DNA of 64,000 nucleotides, taken from Gammaproteobacteria bacterium (GTDB taxonomy: Bacteria; Pseudomonadota; Gammaproteobacteria; Nitrococcales; Nitrococcaceae). The notes beneath the pieces were generated by a model. It was not told the DNA's origin and searched no databases. It saw only the letters and a list, made by a program, of their open reading frames with translations. The translations under genes were made by a program, and so were the position numbers. This document shows, in pieces, positions 19,942-28,987 of the stretch. Positions within the stretch are counted from its first letter, which is position 1. Each line of letters begins with the position of its first letter. Location of the stretch: positions 36,238-100,237 of the forward strand of contig JAUILK010000007.1 in NCBI GenBank assembly GCA_030433275.1, written 5' to 3'.

Positions 19942-20598
19942 CTAGGCACCAAGCGCTGCCTGGATCCGCGCCTGGATCTGATCAACTCGCCCTTGACCGT
20001 CGATGACCAAATAACGAGGCCCTGCAGAACCATTCTGTACGGCCCAATTGCTATAATACGCCACCAGAGGTTGGGTTTGCTCGCGGTAGACGCGGAGTCG
20101 CTCACGCACGGTCTCTTCTCGATCGTCATCGCGCTGCACGAGCGGCTCGCCGGTCACATCGTCCCGATCATTCAGCTTAGGTGGGTTATGGAGGCGGTGA
20201 TAAACTCGCCCCGAACCCGGATGAACGCGCCGCCCACTCAAGCGGCGCACGATTTCTTCATCCTCAAGGCGCAGCTCGATGACGTAGTCGATGCAAACGC
20301 CCTCATCCCGCAACGCATCCGCCTGGGCAAGAGTCCGCGGGAAGCCATCGAAAAGGAAACCGTTCACACAATCCGGCTGCGCAATACGTTCTTTGACCAG
20401 CTCGATGATAAGGTCATCACAAACCAGCCCACCGCTATCCATCACGGCTTTCGCCTCCCGACCGAGCGGTGTGCCCTCTTTCACTGCAGCGCGCAACATA
20501 TCACCGGTGGAGATCTGAGGTATGCCATGGCTTCGGCACACATCGGCGGCTTGCGTACCTTTCCCAGCCCCTGGCGGGCCCAATAAAATGATTCGCAT
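19942..20598 (-). CDS. adk: Adenylate kinase
   Basis: P-loop [11 protein letters not shown] at the N-terminus, the NMP-binding helix, and [12 protein letters not shown] identify this 218-residue long-form adenylate kinase. The LID domain ([13 protein letters not shown] through [11 protein letters not shown]) lacks zinc-binding cysteines, as in other proteobacteria. It interconverts ATP, AMP and ADP. ATG 20598 has AGGAG nine bases upstream. Confidence 0.97.
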   Translation of the reverse strand: MRIILLGPPGAGKGTQAADVCRSHGIPQISTGDMLRAAVKEGTPLGREAKAVMDSGGLVCDDLIIELVKERIAQPDCVNGFLFDGFPRTLAQADALRDEGVCIDYVIELRLEDEEIVRRLSGRRVHPGSGRVYHRLHNPPKLNDRDDVTGEPLVQRDDDREETVRERLRVYREQTQPLVAYYSNWAVQNGSAGPRYLVIDGQGRVDQIQARIQAALGA

Positions 20599-20681
20599 AC
20601 AAGCAATCTCCTGCGGTTCTTTTGGCGAGGTCGCACACGGCGACTCATTCTATGCGCTAACAAGCGCGCCGCACGGCGAAT

Positions 20682-21443
20682 CTAAGCAGCTAAAGCCCAC
20701 TCACGCACCTCCCCAACCGGATCGCCTCGGCGATCGAAAGTGCGTTCGGCGAAAAGGGTTTCATTCTGCTCATTCATGATAATAGCGGTCGAGCAACGGG
20801 TGCCGTAACGGTGCGAGATAATGAACATGGGTGCAAGCAATCGTTCCCACTCCAAACCGATACCGGTATCAGGCAAAGCCGTATCGGCCGGGCGATGCCG
20901 ATCACGAAGCACTTCGAACAAGCCTTCGGGGGCGGGCCGGCCACGCCCCCGCAGATAGTCGAACAGTCGTGCTTTACCACGAATGACCTTGGGCCAAGGG
21001 GTATCGAGCACATGATTGCTCAGAGCGTAAATTCCCGCTGCAAGCTCAAGCCGCTGCGTGCTGCGATTGGATAGGCAGAACAGCCGCGCTGGTGACCCGA
21101 ACAAGAGATTAAAGCCATTGTAGCGTTGACCCTCATGTTGGAAATGCCACAGCAGATCGTCATCGTCATCGCGGGCCAGCGCCGTCACCGGCAACTCACC
21201 ACGCGAAGCGACACCCGGCGCGGTGAAACAAGGATCCCGATAGTTGGTCACCGCGGCCATTCGTCCGTTGCGGCTAACACCAATCCAGGTGCCGCCACCT
21301 TCCAGATCACGCCCAGCGAAGATATCTGGCTCCGCCCACCAATGCGCGGGCTCGGCGGCACGCTCATGAAATTCATCACGATTGGCGGCAACGATGATCG
21401 GATAGTCGGCGTGGATCCGGTAAGCGAGCAGCAACAAGCACAT
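20682..21443 (-). CDS. NRDE/TANGO2-family protein
   Basis: From ATG 21443, directly preceded by GGAGGCCCT, the 253-residue protein begins MCLLLLAYR and carries the signature AANRDEFHERA, placing it in the NRDE (TANGO2) family. Cys2 is the conserved N-terminal residue that resembles an Ntn-type nucleophile once Met is removed. Bacterial members have no settled function; eukaryotic TANGO2 has been linked to heme and acyl-CoA handling. It starts 16 bases after bamB and is probably co-transcribed with it. Confidence 0.88.
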   Translation of the reverse strand: MCLLLLAYRIHADYPIIVAANRDEFHERAAEPAHWWAEPDIFAGRDLEGGGTWIGVSRNGRMAAVTNYRDPCFTAPGVASRGELPVTALARDDDDDLLWHFQHEGQRYNGFNLLFGSPARLFCLSNRSTQRLELAAGIYALSNHVLDTPWPKVIRGKARLFDYLRGRGRPAPEGLFEVLRDRHRPADTALPDTGIGLEWERLLAPMFIISHRYGTRCSTAIIMNEQNETLFAERTFDRRGDPVGEVREWALAA

Positions 21444-21459
21444 AGGGCCTCCGTCGGCG

Positions 21460-22611
21460 TCAATCGCGGCTCGTTTCGAGTTCATAGGCGGCCAGCCGGC
21501 CGCCCATCGACTGCACGTAGACACGATCCCCGACGATCAACGGAGTCACATTGAGCCGTGTATCATCCACATCCTGCCGCGCCACAAGTCGGCCATCGTC
21601 GACAGCAAGCCAATTCAGATAGCCGTCCGACCCACCGATGACCACGTAATCCGAATAAGCTGCCGGCCCACTCATCCGCTCACCCTGAAACACATCTTGG
21701 CGCCACACGGAGGCTCCGCTAAAACGGTCGAAAGCCCAAATACGGCCTTTGGCATCGCTTGCATAGACATTGTTCGAATCGAGTGCAACGCCAGTGTATA
21801 CCGAAATCTCGCGCGCCCAGGCGACCTGGCCATCGCGCAAACTCAGTCCGGCGATACGCCCCTGATAAGTGGCGGCAAACACGGCACCTCCCACGACCAC
21901 CGGATCCGCATCCACATCCACCATCTGCTCCAACTCGGAGCGTCCCTGTGCGATTGCGACATTTTGCTCCCAAGCCGGCGTTCCATCCGTCAAACTCAGC
22001 GCCGCGACCCGACCATTGTCAAACCCCACGAGCACGCCACCCGGCACAAGCACCGGCGAACCGTGACCGCGCAATGAAAGCACTGGAACGTTACGGTCAT
22101 AGATCCAGCGCCGCTCTCCCGTCTTGGCATCGAGCGCAAAAACGCGCCCATCATTGGTTCGCACAACCACCACGCCTTGCCCAATGGCCGCCGGTGCGAG
22201 CACCTCGCTGGTCACGCCGGAGATCCACAGCAGCTCACCGTCAGCCGCAGCCAGCCCCAACACCTCGCCCTTACGCGTGCCAACGACTACCAAATCATCG
22301 GCTACCGTCGGCCCCCCAGAAATCGGCCGATCCAGCTCTTTACGCCAGATCCGTTTGCCATCTTTCACATCCAGCGCTGTCACAGCACCGTCGCTCGCGG
22401 CCGCATAAAGGCGGCCTGCGGCCGAACTCGGTCGAAGCCGCTCGCTCACCAGATCGGTACGCCCGACATCGGCGTGCCATACAAGCCCCACGCCCTGAAC
22501 AGTTGCAGCATCAGCCAGCTTGGCCGGAGCCGGAGTCGACTTCAAAAGCTCCGAACTGGCACAAGCGGTTAAAGTGAGCAGTACCGACGTTAGCAGAAAG
22601 GCTCGCCTCAC
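21460..22611 (-). CDS. bamB: Outer membrane assembly lipoprotein BamB
   Basis: The lipobox TLTAC (Cys17) is followed by an eight-bladed PQQ-type beta-propeller with repeated motifs such as GRVFALDAKTGERRW, DGAVTALDVKDGKRIW and GQVAWAREI. It is part of the BAM complex that inserts outer-membrane beta-barrels. It overlaps yfgM by four bases. The der gene that usually follows bamB is replaced here by the NRDE gene. Confidence 0.95.
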   Translation of the reverse strand: MRRAFLLTSVLLTLTACASSELLKSTPAPAKLADAATVQGVGLVWHADVGRTDLVSERLRPSSAAGRLYAAASDGAVTALDVKDGKRIWRKELDRPISGGPTVADDLVVVGTRKGEVLGLAAADGELLWISGVTSEVLAPAAIGQGVVVVRTNDGRVFALDAKTGERRWIYDRNVPVLSLRGHGSPVLVPGGVLVGFDNGRVAALSLTDGTPAWEQNVAIAQGRSELEQMVDVDADPVVVGGAVFAATYQGRIAGLSLRDGQVAWAREISVYTGVALDSNNVYASDAKGRIWAFDRFSGASVWRQDVFQGERMSGPAAYSDYVVIGGSDGYLNWLAVDDGRLVARQDVDDTRLNVTPLIVGDRVYVQSMGGRLAAYELETSRD

Positions 22612-23249
22612 AATGCGGACTCCGCCGGTCCAAGATCATTGAGCTTAGCCTGAATCAGATCGTGACGTTGACTGTTGGATTCATCGGCCAGCGCCGCCTG
22701 ATACGCTTTGATGGCGGCCGCCCCATCGGACTGCGCGGTACGGATATCCCCGATAAGTTCCTGGAACTGACCGGCGAATGCGTCTTTCGGTACAGGCTGT
22801 GCCACCTGCAACGCCGCCTTGGCATCACCGGCACCCAGCAACACCCGCGCCAGACGCAAGCGCGCGACAGCCTGCAAGGCGGGCACTTGGGCATGCTCCA
22901 CCGCCCAGCGCAACGCTTTACCCGCCGCCTGCAGGTTATTCTGTTTGACATGGTGACCAGCCATCTGGAAAGCAGCCAGTACAGTATAGGCGCTACTCTC
23001 GTGCTCGCTTTGCAATTGCTCAACTTGGCTCTTTGCCGCCGCCGCATTGCCATCTCCTAGATCGGCGACCAAGGCTTGATAGGCCGCAGCGGCCGCCAAC
23101 TCCTGGCGATCGCGGTAACCCTGCCATTGCTGCCAACCCAAGATACCTACCAGCGCTATGATCACCCCGGCGATAACCGACCGACCGTACTCGCCCCACC
23201 AGCGCCGAATCTGATCGATCTGCTCTTCTTCCGACCTATAACCAACCAC
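22608..23249 (-). CDS. yfgM: YfgM-type TPR membrane protein (ancillary SecYEG factor)
   Basis: The GTG at 23249 is supported by GAGGA eight bases upstream. The N-terminus EEEQIDQIRRWWGEYGRSV and a single TM helix (about 20-42) are followed by periplasmic TPR-like repeats, as in YfgM. Known members bind the SecYEG translocon and PpiD and help hand over secreted proteins. It lies between hisS and bamB, which is the conserved gammaproteobacterial position. Confidence 0.92.
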   Translation of the reverse strand: MVGYRSEEEQIDQIRRWWGEYGRSVIAGVIIALVGILGWQQWQGYRDRQELAAAAAYQALVADLGDGNAAAAKSQVEQLQSEHESSAYTVLAAFQMAGHHVKQNNLQAAGKALRWAVEHAQVPALQAVARLRLARVLLGAGDAKAALQVAQPVPKDAFAGQFQELIGDIRTAQSDGAAAIKAYQAALADESNSQRHDLIQAKLNDLGPAESAL

Positions 23250-23291
23250 GCTTTGCTTCCTCGTTTCAGGCCTGCTCGCGACCGAACCGTA

Positions 23292-24563
23292 TTATCTGGC
23301 GATGCACTCCGCCAACAACACGACCAAATCGGCCTCACTCAGGCGCCGTTGTTCGGTGCGCTCGCGCAGGTCCTTGACCGAGACGCACGTACTCGCGAGT
23401 TCCTCGGCCGCGAAGATTAACGCGTACCGCGCACCGCTGCGATCAGCCCGCTTGAATTGACTCTTGAACGACCCGCCACCACTGTTCACACGCAACCGCA
23501 ATCGAGGCAAACAATCACGTAGGCGTTCCGCCAATCGATAAGCCGGCGCAACGGCCTCCTCGCCGACGACCACAAGATACGCATGCAAAGTCGGTTCCGA
23601 TGGTGCATGATCGGCGGCGGCCAACGCGACGAGGCGCTCAATTCCGGTCGCAAAGCCGATCGCCGGCGTAGGCGGCCCGCCTATCTGCTCGATCAACCCA
23701 TCATAACGCCCTCCCGCGCAGACAGTACCCTGCGCGCCGAGCCGCTCGGTCGTCCATTCGAACACGGTGCGAGTATAATAATCCAAGCCCCGCACCAGGC
23801 GAGGATTGAGGGTGTAGGGTATTCCGGCGGTGTCCAAAATGGCCGTGATCTGCTCGATATGTGTCTTCGAGGCCGCATCCAAGTGCTCCAGAATACTCGG
23901 AGCCGCGGCGATCAGCCCTTGCATTGCCGGGCTCTTGCTATCCAAAATGCGCAGGGGATTGGTATGCAGACGCCGCTGCGCATCTTCGTCCAACTGCTCA
24001 TGATGCCGCCGGAAGTAACTAACCAGTTGCTCACGATAGCTGGCACGTGCCTGCGGTGTCCCCAGCGAATTGATTTGGAGCTGAAGGTCGACAAGCCCGA
24101 GCGAGCGCAACATACGCCCGGTCATGAGAATCATCTCCGCATCAATGTCCGGCCCCGGGGCACCGAAGACCTCAGCGCCGATTTGGTGAAATTGCCGATA
24201 ACGGCCCTTCTGCGGCCGTTCATAGCGGAACATCGGCCCACTGTACCAAACCCGCGGCTGACCTTTGTGCAGTAGTCCGTGCTGAAGGCAGGCACGCACG
24301 CAACCCGCCGTTCCCTCCGGACGTAGCGTAAAGCTCTCACCATTGCGATCTTCGAAGGTATACATTTCCTTCTCGACAATGTCGGTCACTTCGCCGATAA
24401 CGCGTGCAAATAGAGCCGTTTTCTCCACAACCGGCAGGCGAATCTCCTCATAGCCATATGAGTCTAGAATTTCGCATACGGTGGTCTCGACGAAGCGCCA
24501 AGTCGAGGTCGCCTCACAAAGAATGTCGTTGAAACCGCGAATGCCCTGGATCAATTTTCCCAA
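23292..24563 (-). CDS. hisS: Histidyl-tRNA synthetase
   Basis: Class II synthetase with motif 2 FRYERPQKGRYRQFHQ, the histidine motifs LVRGLDYYTRTVFEW and AGGRYDGLIEQIGG, motif 3 ATGIERLVAL, and the C-terminal anticodon-binding domain. Length 423 is normal. The start is a TTG at 24563 preceded by GGGAG, and the resulting GKLIQGIRGFNDIL aligns with the family N-terminus, so low-efficiency initiation is likely. ispG, normally just upstream, is missing. Confidence 0.96.
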   Translation of the reverse strand: MGKLIQGIRGFNDILCEATSTWRFVETTVCEILDSYGYEEIRLPVVEKTALFARVIGEVTDIVEKEMYTFEDRNGESFTLRPEGTAGCVRACLQHGLLHKGQPRVWYSGPMFRYERPQKGRYRQFHQIGAEVFGAPGPDIDAEMILMTGRMLRSLGLVDLQLQINSLGTPQARASYREQLVSYFRRHHEQLDEDAQRRLHTNPLRILDSKSPAMQGLIAAAPSILEHLDAASKTHIEQITAILDTAGIPYTLNPRLVRGLDYYTRTVFEWTTERLGAQGTVCAGGRYDGLIEQIGGPPTPAIGFATGIERLVALAAADHAPSEPTLHAYLVVVGEEAVAPAYRLAERLRDCLPRLRLRVNSGGGSFKSQFKRADRSGARYALIFAAEELASTCVSVKDLRERTEQRRLSEADLVVLLAECIAR

Positions 24564-24733
24564 CAGCCTACTCCCAGTAACCGGATGCCAACCCGCTTCC
24601 TTGTTCCCAGCGGCGATGGCATAACTGTCCGCCCCTGCCTCTTGCGAGGCAGAATATTGGTCCGATGGCAGCTTGGCAATGGATCCGCGCCCGGCAGGTC
24701 GCTTTCGTGCGCGTAGGGAAATGCCACGTACAG
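24564..24733. other. rodZ-hisS gap where ispG usually lies, with a tetraloop hairpin
   Basis: 170 bases without a gene. On the minus strand TGCCTC GCAA GAGGCA (24636-24651) forms a perfect six-pair hairpin with a GNRA tetraloop; no U tract follows. In most gammaproteobacteria ispG occupies this position between rodZ and hisS. Confidence 0.5.
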
Positions 24734-25864
24734 CTAATCGTGCGTGGCCCTCAGCGTAAAGCGCGCCACATTGGCGTTGGTATAGGGAGCAAGATCTACG
24801 CGAACACCGTTGTGGTGCAGCATCACCTGTGCGGCATCACCAATCGTAATTCTGAAGGGTGGCCGTCCCGATACCCGTCGGGTCTCGCCCCGCTCGAGCA
24901 GGCCGTAGATCAGTCGTTGACCGCCAGCGGCCTCAACAGCAACCCACGATTTACCACCGGCATCGAACTTGAGCGTCTCCAGTGTTCCCACCCGCTGTGC
25001 GGCGACCGATTCAGGGGCAGCCCCTAACGTTGCAGCTCCATCCTCGGCTGGCTGGCGATCGGCAACGCTGACGGTACTGCTCGCCGCTGCTGAGATGAGC
25101 GGATCTTCGTGCTGCAACATCGGTGGCGCAGTGCCGATTTCCCCAGCTGTTTCAGCGCTGTTCGTATGCGGGTGCGATAGCCGCTCCATCGGCAGCGCCG
25201 CCGACTGCGTAGTGAGAGAGGCGGTTTCGGCGCGCTGCGCCGGCAACGCCGTATCGGCTCCAGCCGGCACCGTTAAAATCTCCGGCCCGTTAGCGAAGGC
25301 GGCTGCATCCGGCTCGCTCGTCGGGTCAGCCGTCGTATCCGAACTGGCCTCGGCCGGTCCCGCCTGACCGGTCATCCCGACCTCAACCTCATCATTTTCA
25401 TTCGGAGGCGCAACCTCTGGCGTGGACTGCCCTTGCGTCCAAAACATCCAGCCACTGATCAATACAACGACGAATGCCAAAGTAAGCAGCCAGGAGGAGC
25501 CGATGGAGAAATGGGCCGCCCTGCGATTTCTGGTGTGACCCGCATTCAAAGTCAGTGGTCGGCTGCGCTCCTCCCCACCCACACGCTCGAATGCCTGCAA
25601 TACATTTGCTACCGGAAGGTTCACGAGCCTTGCATACGCACCGAGATAGCCGCGTACATAAGTAACTGGCGGGAGCTGACTATAGTCATCGGCCTCCAGC
25701 GCTTCGATTACGCGCGGCTCCAAATGCAGCGTATCGGCAATCGAGGCTACGCTGAGCCGACAACGCTCGCGCGCCTGGCGTAAACTGAGTCCAGGACCAT
25801 GCCGCTCTTTGGACAACGACTCAATTTCCACGGCGGTATGTAAATGCTCAGAGCCTTCCATCAT
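24734..25864 (-). CDS. rodZ: Cytoskeletal morphology protein RodZ
   Basis: An N-terminal Xre-type helix-turn-helix (about 25-95; LSLRQARERCRLSVASIADTL trimmed to key residues LRQARE and SVASIAD) leads to a basic juxtamembrane stretch and a TM helix at about 117-138. A long Pro/Ala/Glu/Thr-rich periplasmic linker and a C-terminal DUF4115 beta domain (VAVEAAGGQRLIYGLLERG) follow. RodZ bridges MreB and the elongasome. Length 376 is normal. Its start overlaps the pilF 3' end by 17 bases. Confidence 0.93.
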   Translation of the reverse strand: MMEGSEHLHTAVEIESLSKERHGPGLSLRQARERCRLSVASIADTLHLEPRVIEALEADDYSQLPPVTYVRGYLGAYARLVNLPVANVLQAFERVGGEERSRPLTLNAGHTRNRRAAHFSIGSSWLLTLAFVVVLISGWMFWTQGQSTPEVAPPNENDEVEVGMTGQAGPAEASSDTTADPTSEPDAAAFANGPEILTVPAGADTALPAQRAETASLTTQSAALPMERLSHPHTNSAETAGEIGTAPPMLQHEDPLISAAASSTVSVADRQPAEDGAATLGAAPESVAAQRVGTLETLKFDAGGKSWVAVEAAGGQRLIYGLLERGETRRVSGRPPFRITIGDAAQVMLHHNGVRVDLAPYTNANVARFTLRATHD

Positions 25865-26621
25865 TTTCCCACTCCAGAAGCTGGCGCGTCTGTATCGAAT
25901 CGGGAAACCTTCGCTTCAATAGCAGCTTGTAGCTGGCAACGGCATCCTTGTTGCCTAGCGCGTGCCCGAGGCGGATACCCAACCAAAGTGTACTCGCGGA
26001 CTGCGGAGCCACGGCGAGATAGCGCTGGTAATACCCATGAGCCGACAAGAAATGCCCGCCGTCGAAGCGCAATTGCGCCATATGGGCCAAAGCCGGCGGG
26101 AAACGCGGCTTATACTTGAGCGCACGCAGGAAGAAATCCTCGGCGTGCGTGGTCTCGCCTTGCTGGATGGCGCAAACCCCCGCATTGGCAAGCGGCACCT
26201 GGGGAGACTCGTAGGTCGGATTCTCCGCGGAACGCATGAATAAATGCTCCGCCCGGTCGTACTCGCCATGCTCACAGAGAAACCGACCGTAATTGTTTAA
26301 AGCGGAGGAATTGTTCGGCTGCAGCTCGATCGCTCGCCGATAATTTGCGCGTGCTTGCTCAGTCTCGTCGAGGCGTTCGTAGACAACCCCAAGCGTCATA
26401 TGAGCATCCGCATTCTCCGCATCTTGCTTGAGCGCCTTCTCCAACTTGCGCATCGCCTGCTGCAGCTCACCGGTCTGCAGGTAGCGAATTCCAATTTGCG
26501 TATTGATCTCGGACGCCTTTCGCAAGGCCTCAGGACTCGGCCGAGACTCCGAGTCCGTCGCACAACCCACCGCTAACAGAATGTTGCATACCATAAGCAG
26601 CACTGCTGCATACCGCCTCAT
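25848..26621 (-). CDS. pilF: Type IV pilus biogenesis/stability lipoprotein PilF (PilW)
   Basis: Lipobox LLAVGC (Cys20) is followed by about six TPR motifs, for example AHMTLGVVYERLDETEQA and ALNNYGRFLCEHGEYDRA. PilF/PilW is an outer-membrane lipoprotein pilotin needed for PilQ secretin assembly. Conserved position between rlmN and rodZ; it overlaps rlmN by four bases. Other pilus genes are not in the window. Confidence 0.93.
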   Translation of the reverse strand: MRRYAAVLLMVCNILLAVGCATDSESRPSPEALRKASEINTQIGIRYLQTGELQQAMRKLEKALKQDAENADAHMTLGVVYERLDETEQARANYRRAIELQPNNSSALNNYGRFLCEHGEYDRAEHLFMRSAENPTYESPQVPLANAGVCAIQQGETTHAEDFFLRALKYKPRFPPALAHMAQLRFDGGHFLSAHGYYQRYLAVAPQSASTLWLGIRLGHALGNKDAVASYKLLLKRRFPDSIQTRQLLEWENDGRL

Positions 26622-27754
26622 GCGCGCCCCATCGGCCAGTGCGGCGGGTCAACACGCAAACGGCGCATACGGTTGCGTACCTGCCCCACTAACTGTCCAC
26701 AGGCACCGTCGATGTCCTCGCCACGGGTCTTGCGCACCGTCGTTATATAACCCGCCCGCTGCAGGAGCTCGGCAAAGCGCGCAATGCGCTGAGGCGGCGA
26801 ACAGCGATAGCCCGCGCCCGGAAATGCATTAAACGGAATAAGATTGACTTTGGACGGGATACCTTTCAACAATCGCACCAGCGCCTGAGCATGCCCCTCA
26901 GTGTCGTTAACCGCATCGAGCATTACATACTCCCAGGTGATTCGATGATGCGGAGTACGCTCAACGTAGTTGCGACATGCCGCTAGCAGCTCTGCTATAG
27001 GATATTTGCGATTAATCGGCACTAACTCGTCGCGCAGAGCGTCGTCCGGCGCATGCAAGGACACGGCCAGACTAATCCGGCTCACCTCGGCAAGCCGATA
27101 CAATGCTGGGACAATGCCTGAAGTGCTAAGCGTTACACGCCGCCGGGACAAGTTATAGGCGTGCTCGTCCACCATAAGGTTGCTCGCTCTGAGCACGCTG
27201 GTGAAATTGGCAAGCGGCTCGCCCATGCCCATGAATACCACGTTGGTAACCCGGTCGGTGACACCGTCCGCTTCGAGGGCCTGCGTGACAAACAACAATT
27301 GACCGGCGATCTCCGCAGTCGTGAGATTACGGTTAAAGCCCTGCTGGCCGGTCGAACAGAACGTGCAAGCCAAAGGGCAACCCAGCTGCGAAGATACGCA
27401 TAACGTGCCTCGGCTGAGCTCGGGGATGAACACCGTCTCAATAGCGTTATCCCCGTCGATGGTGAGCAGCCACTTGCGAACCCCGTCGGTCGACCTTCGG
27501 TGAAAAACCGCTGTTGGCAGGCGAATCTCCGCGATCTCGGCAAGCCGAGCCCGCAGCGGCTTGCCGAGGTCAGTCATACGGTCGAAGTCGATAATCCGGC
27601 GTTGGTGTATCCACTTGATGAGCTGGACGGCCCGGAAAGACGGCTCGCCAAGCTGAGCAAACCACTTTTGCAGCGCTTGCCGGTCGAAATTGAGCAGATT
27701 GACTTTACCGGGTGACTCGCGCGCGGCCGTATTAATTACGCGGGAAGATCTCAT
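26618..27754 (-). CDS. rlmN: Dual-specificity 23S rRNA/tRNA C2-methyltransferase RlmN
   Basis: Radical-SAM enzyme with the cluster motif [16 protein letters not shown], the N-terminal KWIHQRRI domain, the SAM motif [11 protein letters not shown] and the C-terminal catalytic cysteine in [14 protein letters not shown]. It methylates A2503 of 23S rRNA and A37 of some tRNAs. The best start is ATG 27754 (378 residues), overlapping the ndk stop by 23 bases. The frame runs further upstream inside ndk but with an Arg-rich, noncoding-like translation. Confidence 0.95.
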   Translation of the reverse strand: MRSSRVINTAARESPGKVNLLNFDRQALQKWFAQLGEPSFRAVQLIKWIHQRRIIDFDRMTDLGKPLRARLAEIAEIRLPTAVFHRRSTDGVRKWLLTIDGDNAIETVFIPELSRGTLCVSSQLGCPLACTFCSTGQQGFNRNLTTAEIAGQLLFVTQALEADGVTDRVTNVVFMGMGEPLANFTSVLRASNLMVDEHAYNLSRRRVTLSTSGIVPALYRLAEVSRISLAVSLHAPDDALRDELVPINRKYPIAELLAACRNYVERTPHHRITWEYVMLDAVNDTEGHAQALVRLLKGIPSKVNLIPFNAFPGAGYRCSPPQRIARFAELLQRAGYITTVRKTRGEDIDGACGQLVGQVRNRMRRLRVDPPHWPMGRA

Positions 27755-28160
27755 CTTGCTCGAAAAAAAATTCGATTTCCTGCTGCGCAGTTTCCGGCGC
27801 ATCCGAGCCATGCACCGCATTGGCATCGATCGTCTCGGCATAGTCGTGCCGAATGGTGCCGGCCGCCGCCTCCGCCGGATTAGTTGCCCCCATAATCTCA
27901 CGGTTCTTACGAACCGCCGACTCGCCCTCGAGGATCAGGACCAGTATCGGCCCAGAGCGCATGAATTCGACCAACTCTTTGAAAAAAGGACGCTCCCGAT
28001 GGACGGCATAGAAACCTTCAGCCTGCTCGCGGGTGAGGTGCATCATCCGCGCGGCCACGATGGCCAAACCCGCCTGCTCGAACCGGGCACAGATAGCTCC
28101 GATCAGATTTCTGCCAACTGCGTCGGGCTTGATAATCGAAAGGGTGCGTTGCACTGGCAC
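27732..28160 (-). CDS. ndk: Nucleoside diphosphate kinase
   Basis: The N-terminal [17 protein letters not shown] and the active histidine in [12 protein letters not shown] are diagnostic. It transfers phosphate among NDPs/NTPs. Three possible starts lie close together: TTG 28166, GTG 28160 and GTG 28154. GTG 28160 has GAGGA about ten bases upstream and gives 142 residues. Conserved position between the isc genes and rlmN. Confidence 0.95.
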   Translation of the reverse strand: MPVQRTLSIIKPDAVGRNLIGAICARFEQAGLAIVAARMMHLTREQAEGFYAVHRERPFFKELVEFMRSGPILVLILEGESAVRKNREIMGATNPAEAAAGTIRHDYAETIDANAVHGSDAPETAQQEIEFFFEQDEIFPRN

Positions 28161-28251
28161 GTACAATCCGTCCTCTGTTTGACTTTCTGGATCGGCACCG
28201 GATGGCCGATGCCGAACGATGTCGGTACACGAACCTGGACGCGGGGATCAG

Positions 28252-28575
28252 CTAGACTGAAAAGCTCTCCCCACAGCCGCATTCGGCCTTGCTGTTCGGG
28301 TTGCGAAAGCTGAAACGCTCGTTGAGCCCCTCGCGCACGTAATCCACTTCCATACCGTCCAAAAACGGCAGACTCTTTGGATCCACTACCAATTTGACTC
28401 CCCGGTTCTCGAACACGGCGTCGCGCTCGTCAACCTGCTCCGCATAGCCGACCGTATAGGCAAACCCGGAGCAACCAGAGGTCTTGATCCCAAGCCGCAG
28501 CCCCACAGCGGAACCATGGCGGCTAAGCGCATTACGGATATGCGTGGCTGCGCTTTCGGTCACTTGTATCGCCAT
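28252..28575 (-). CDS. iscA: Iron-sulfur assembly protein IscA
   Basis: This 107-residue A-type carrier has the three invariant cysteines, in SGCSGFAY and in the C-terminal CGCGESF. A-type carriers accept or deliver Fe-S clusters to target enzymes. ATG 28575 lies 16 bases after the IscU-like gene, with GAGGTTGAGG upstream. In a standard operon hscB, hscA and fdx would follow, but here ndk does, after a 90-base gap. Confidence 0.93.
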   Translation of the reverse strand: MAIQVTESAATHIRNALSRHGSAVGLRLGIKTSGCSGFAYTVGYAEQVDERDAVFENRGVKLVVDPKSLPFLDGMEVDYVREGLNERFSFRNPNSKAECGCGESFSV

Positions 28576-28591
28576 TGCCTCAACCTCGCTC

Positions 28592-28987
28592 TTAATCTAC
28601 GCCCCGCCGAACCAATAGGCCGGTTGCGGCGAGGGCTGCCCGCACGGCATCCTCGACCACCAAGGCTACCCCCGTCTTCTCGACCGGTAGCGCCAAGAGT
28701 TCGGCAATAGTGCGCCCGTGCAGACTTGCAACGGTCGCGGGCGCAGCGCCAACCACTCGCTGCGCCGTCCAAGCGGCGGCTGCGATTGCAGCTGGGCAAC
28801 CAAACACTTCATAACGGGCATCGACAATCTGCCGGCCCGTAAGCCGTAACCCGAAGCGCACCCACGTGCCCTCGCGTACCGAGCCCGCTTGACCGATCTG
28901 CCAACCCGCCGCCTCCAGCGGAATACCGGCCCGACTGCGTTCATGATACCAGGGCGCAGCCGACAAACCGAGCTTAAGTGATCTCAC
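28592..28987 (-). CDS. IscU-like Fe-S scaffold with only one cysteine
   Basis: The position between iscS and iscA and the fold-level pattern (RQIVDARYEVFGCPAAIAAA, then LPVEKTGVALVVEDAVRAAL) identify an IscU/NifU-N relative. Canonical IscU has Cys37, Cys63 and Cys106 plus Asp39; here only the Cys63 equivalent (FGC) remains. The Cys106 region, HCSILAEDA in E. coli, reads TGVALVVEDA. GTG 28987 has GGAG nine bases upstream and overlaps the iscS end. It may be a specialised scaffold or a partner needing other ligands. Confidence 0.8.
   Translation of the reverse strand: MRSLKLGLSAAPWYHERSRAGIPLEAAGWQIGQAGSVREGTWVRFGLRLTGRQIVDARYEVFGCPAAIAAAAWTAQRVVGAAPATVASLHGRTIAELLALPVEKTGVALVVEDAVRAALAATGLLVRRGVD

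Noticed and set aside
21759..22577. 272-codon plus-strand frame opposite bamB
   Set aside because: Composition is dominated by Arg, Pro, His and Ala as expected from antisense of a propeller gene.
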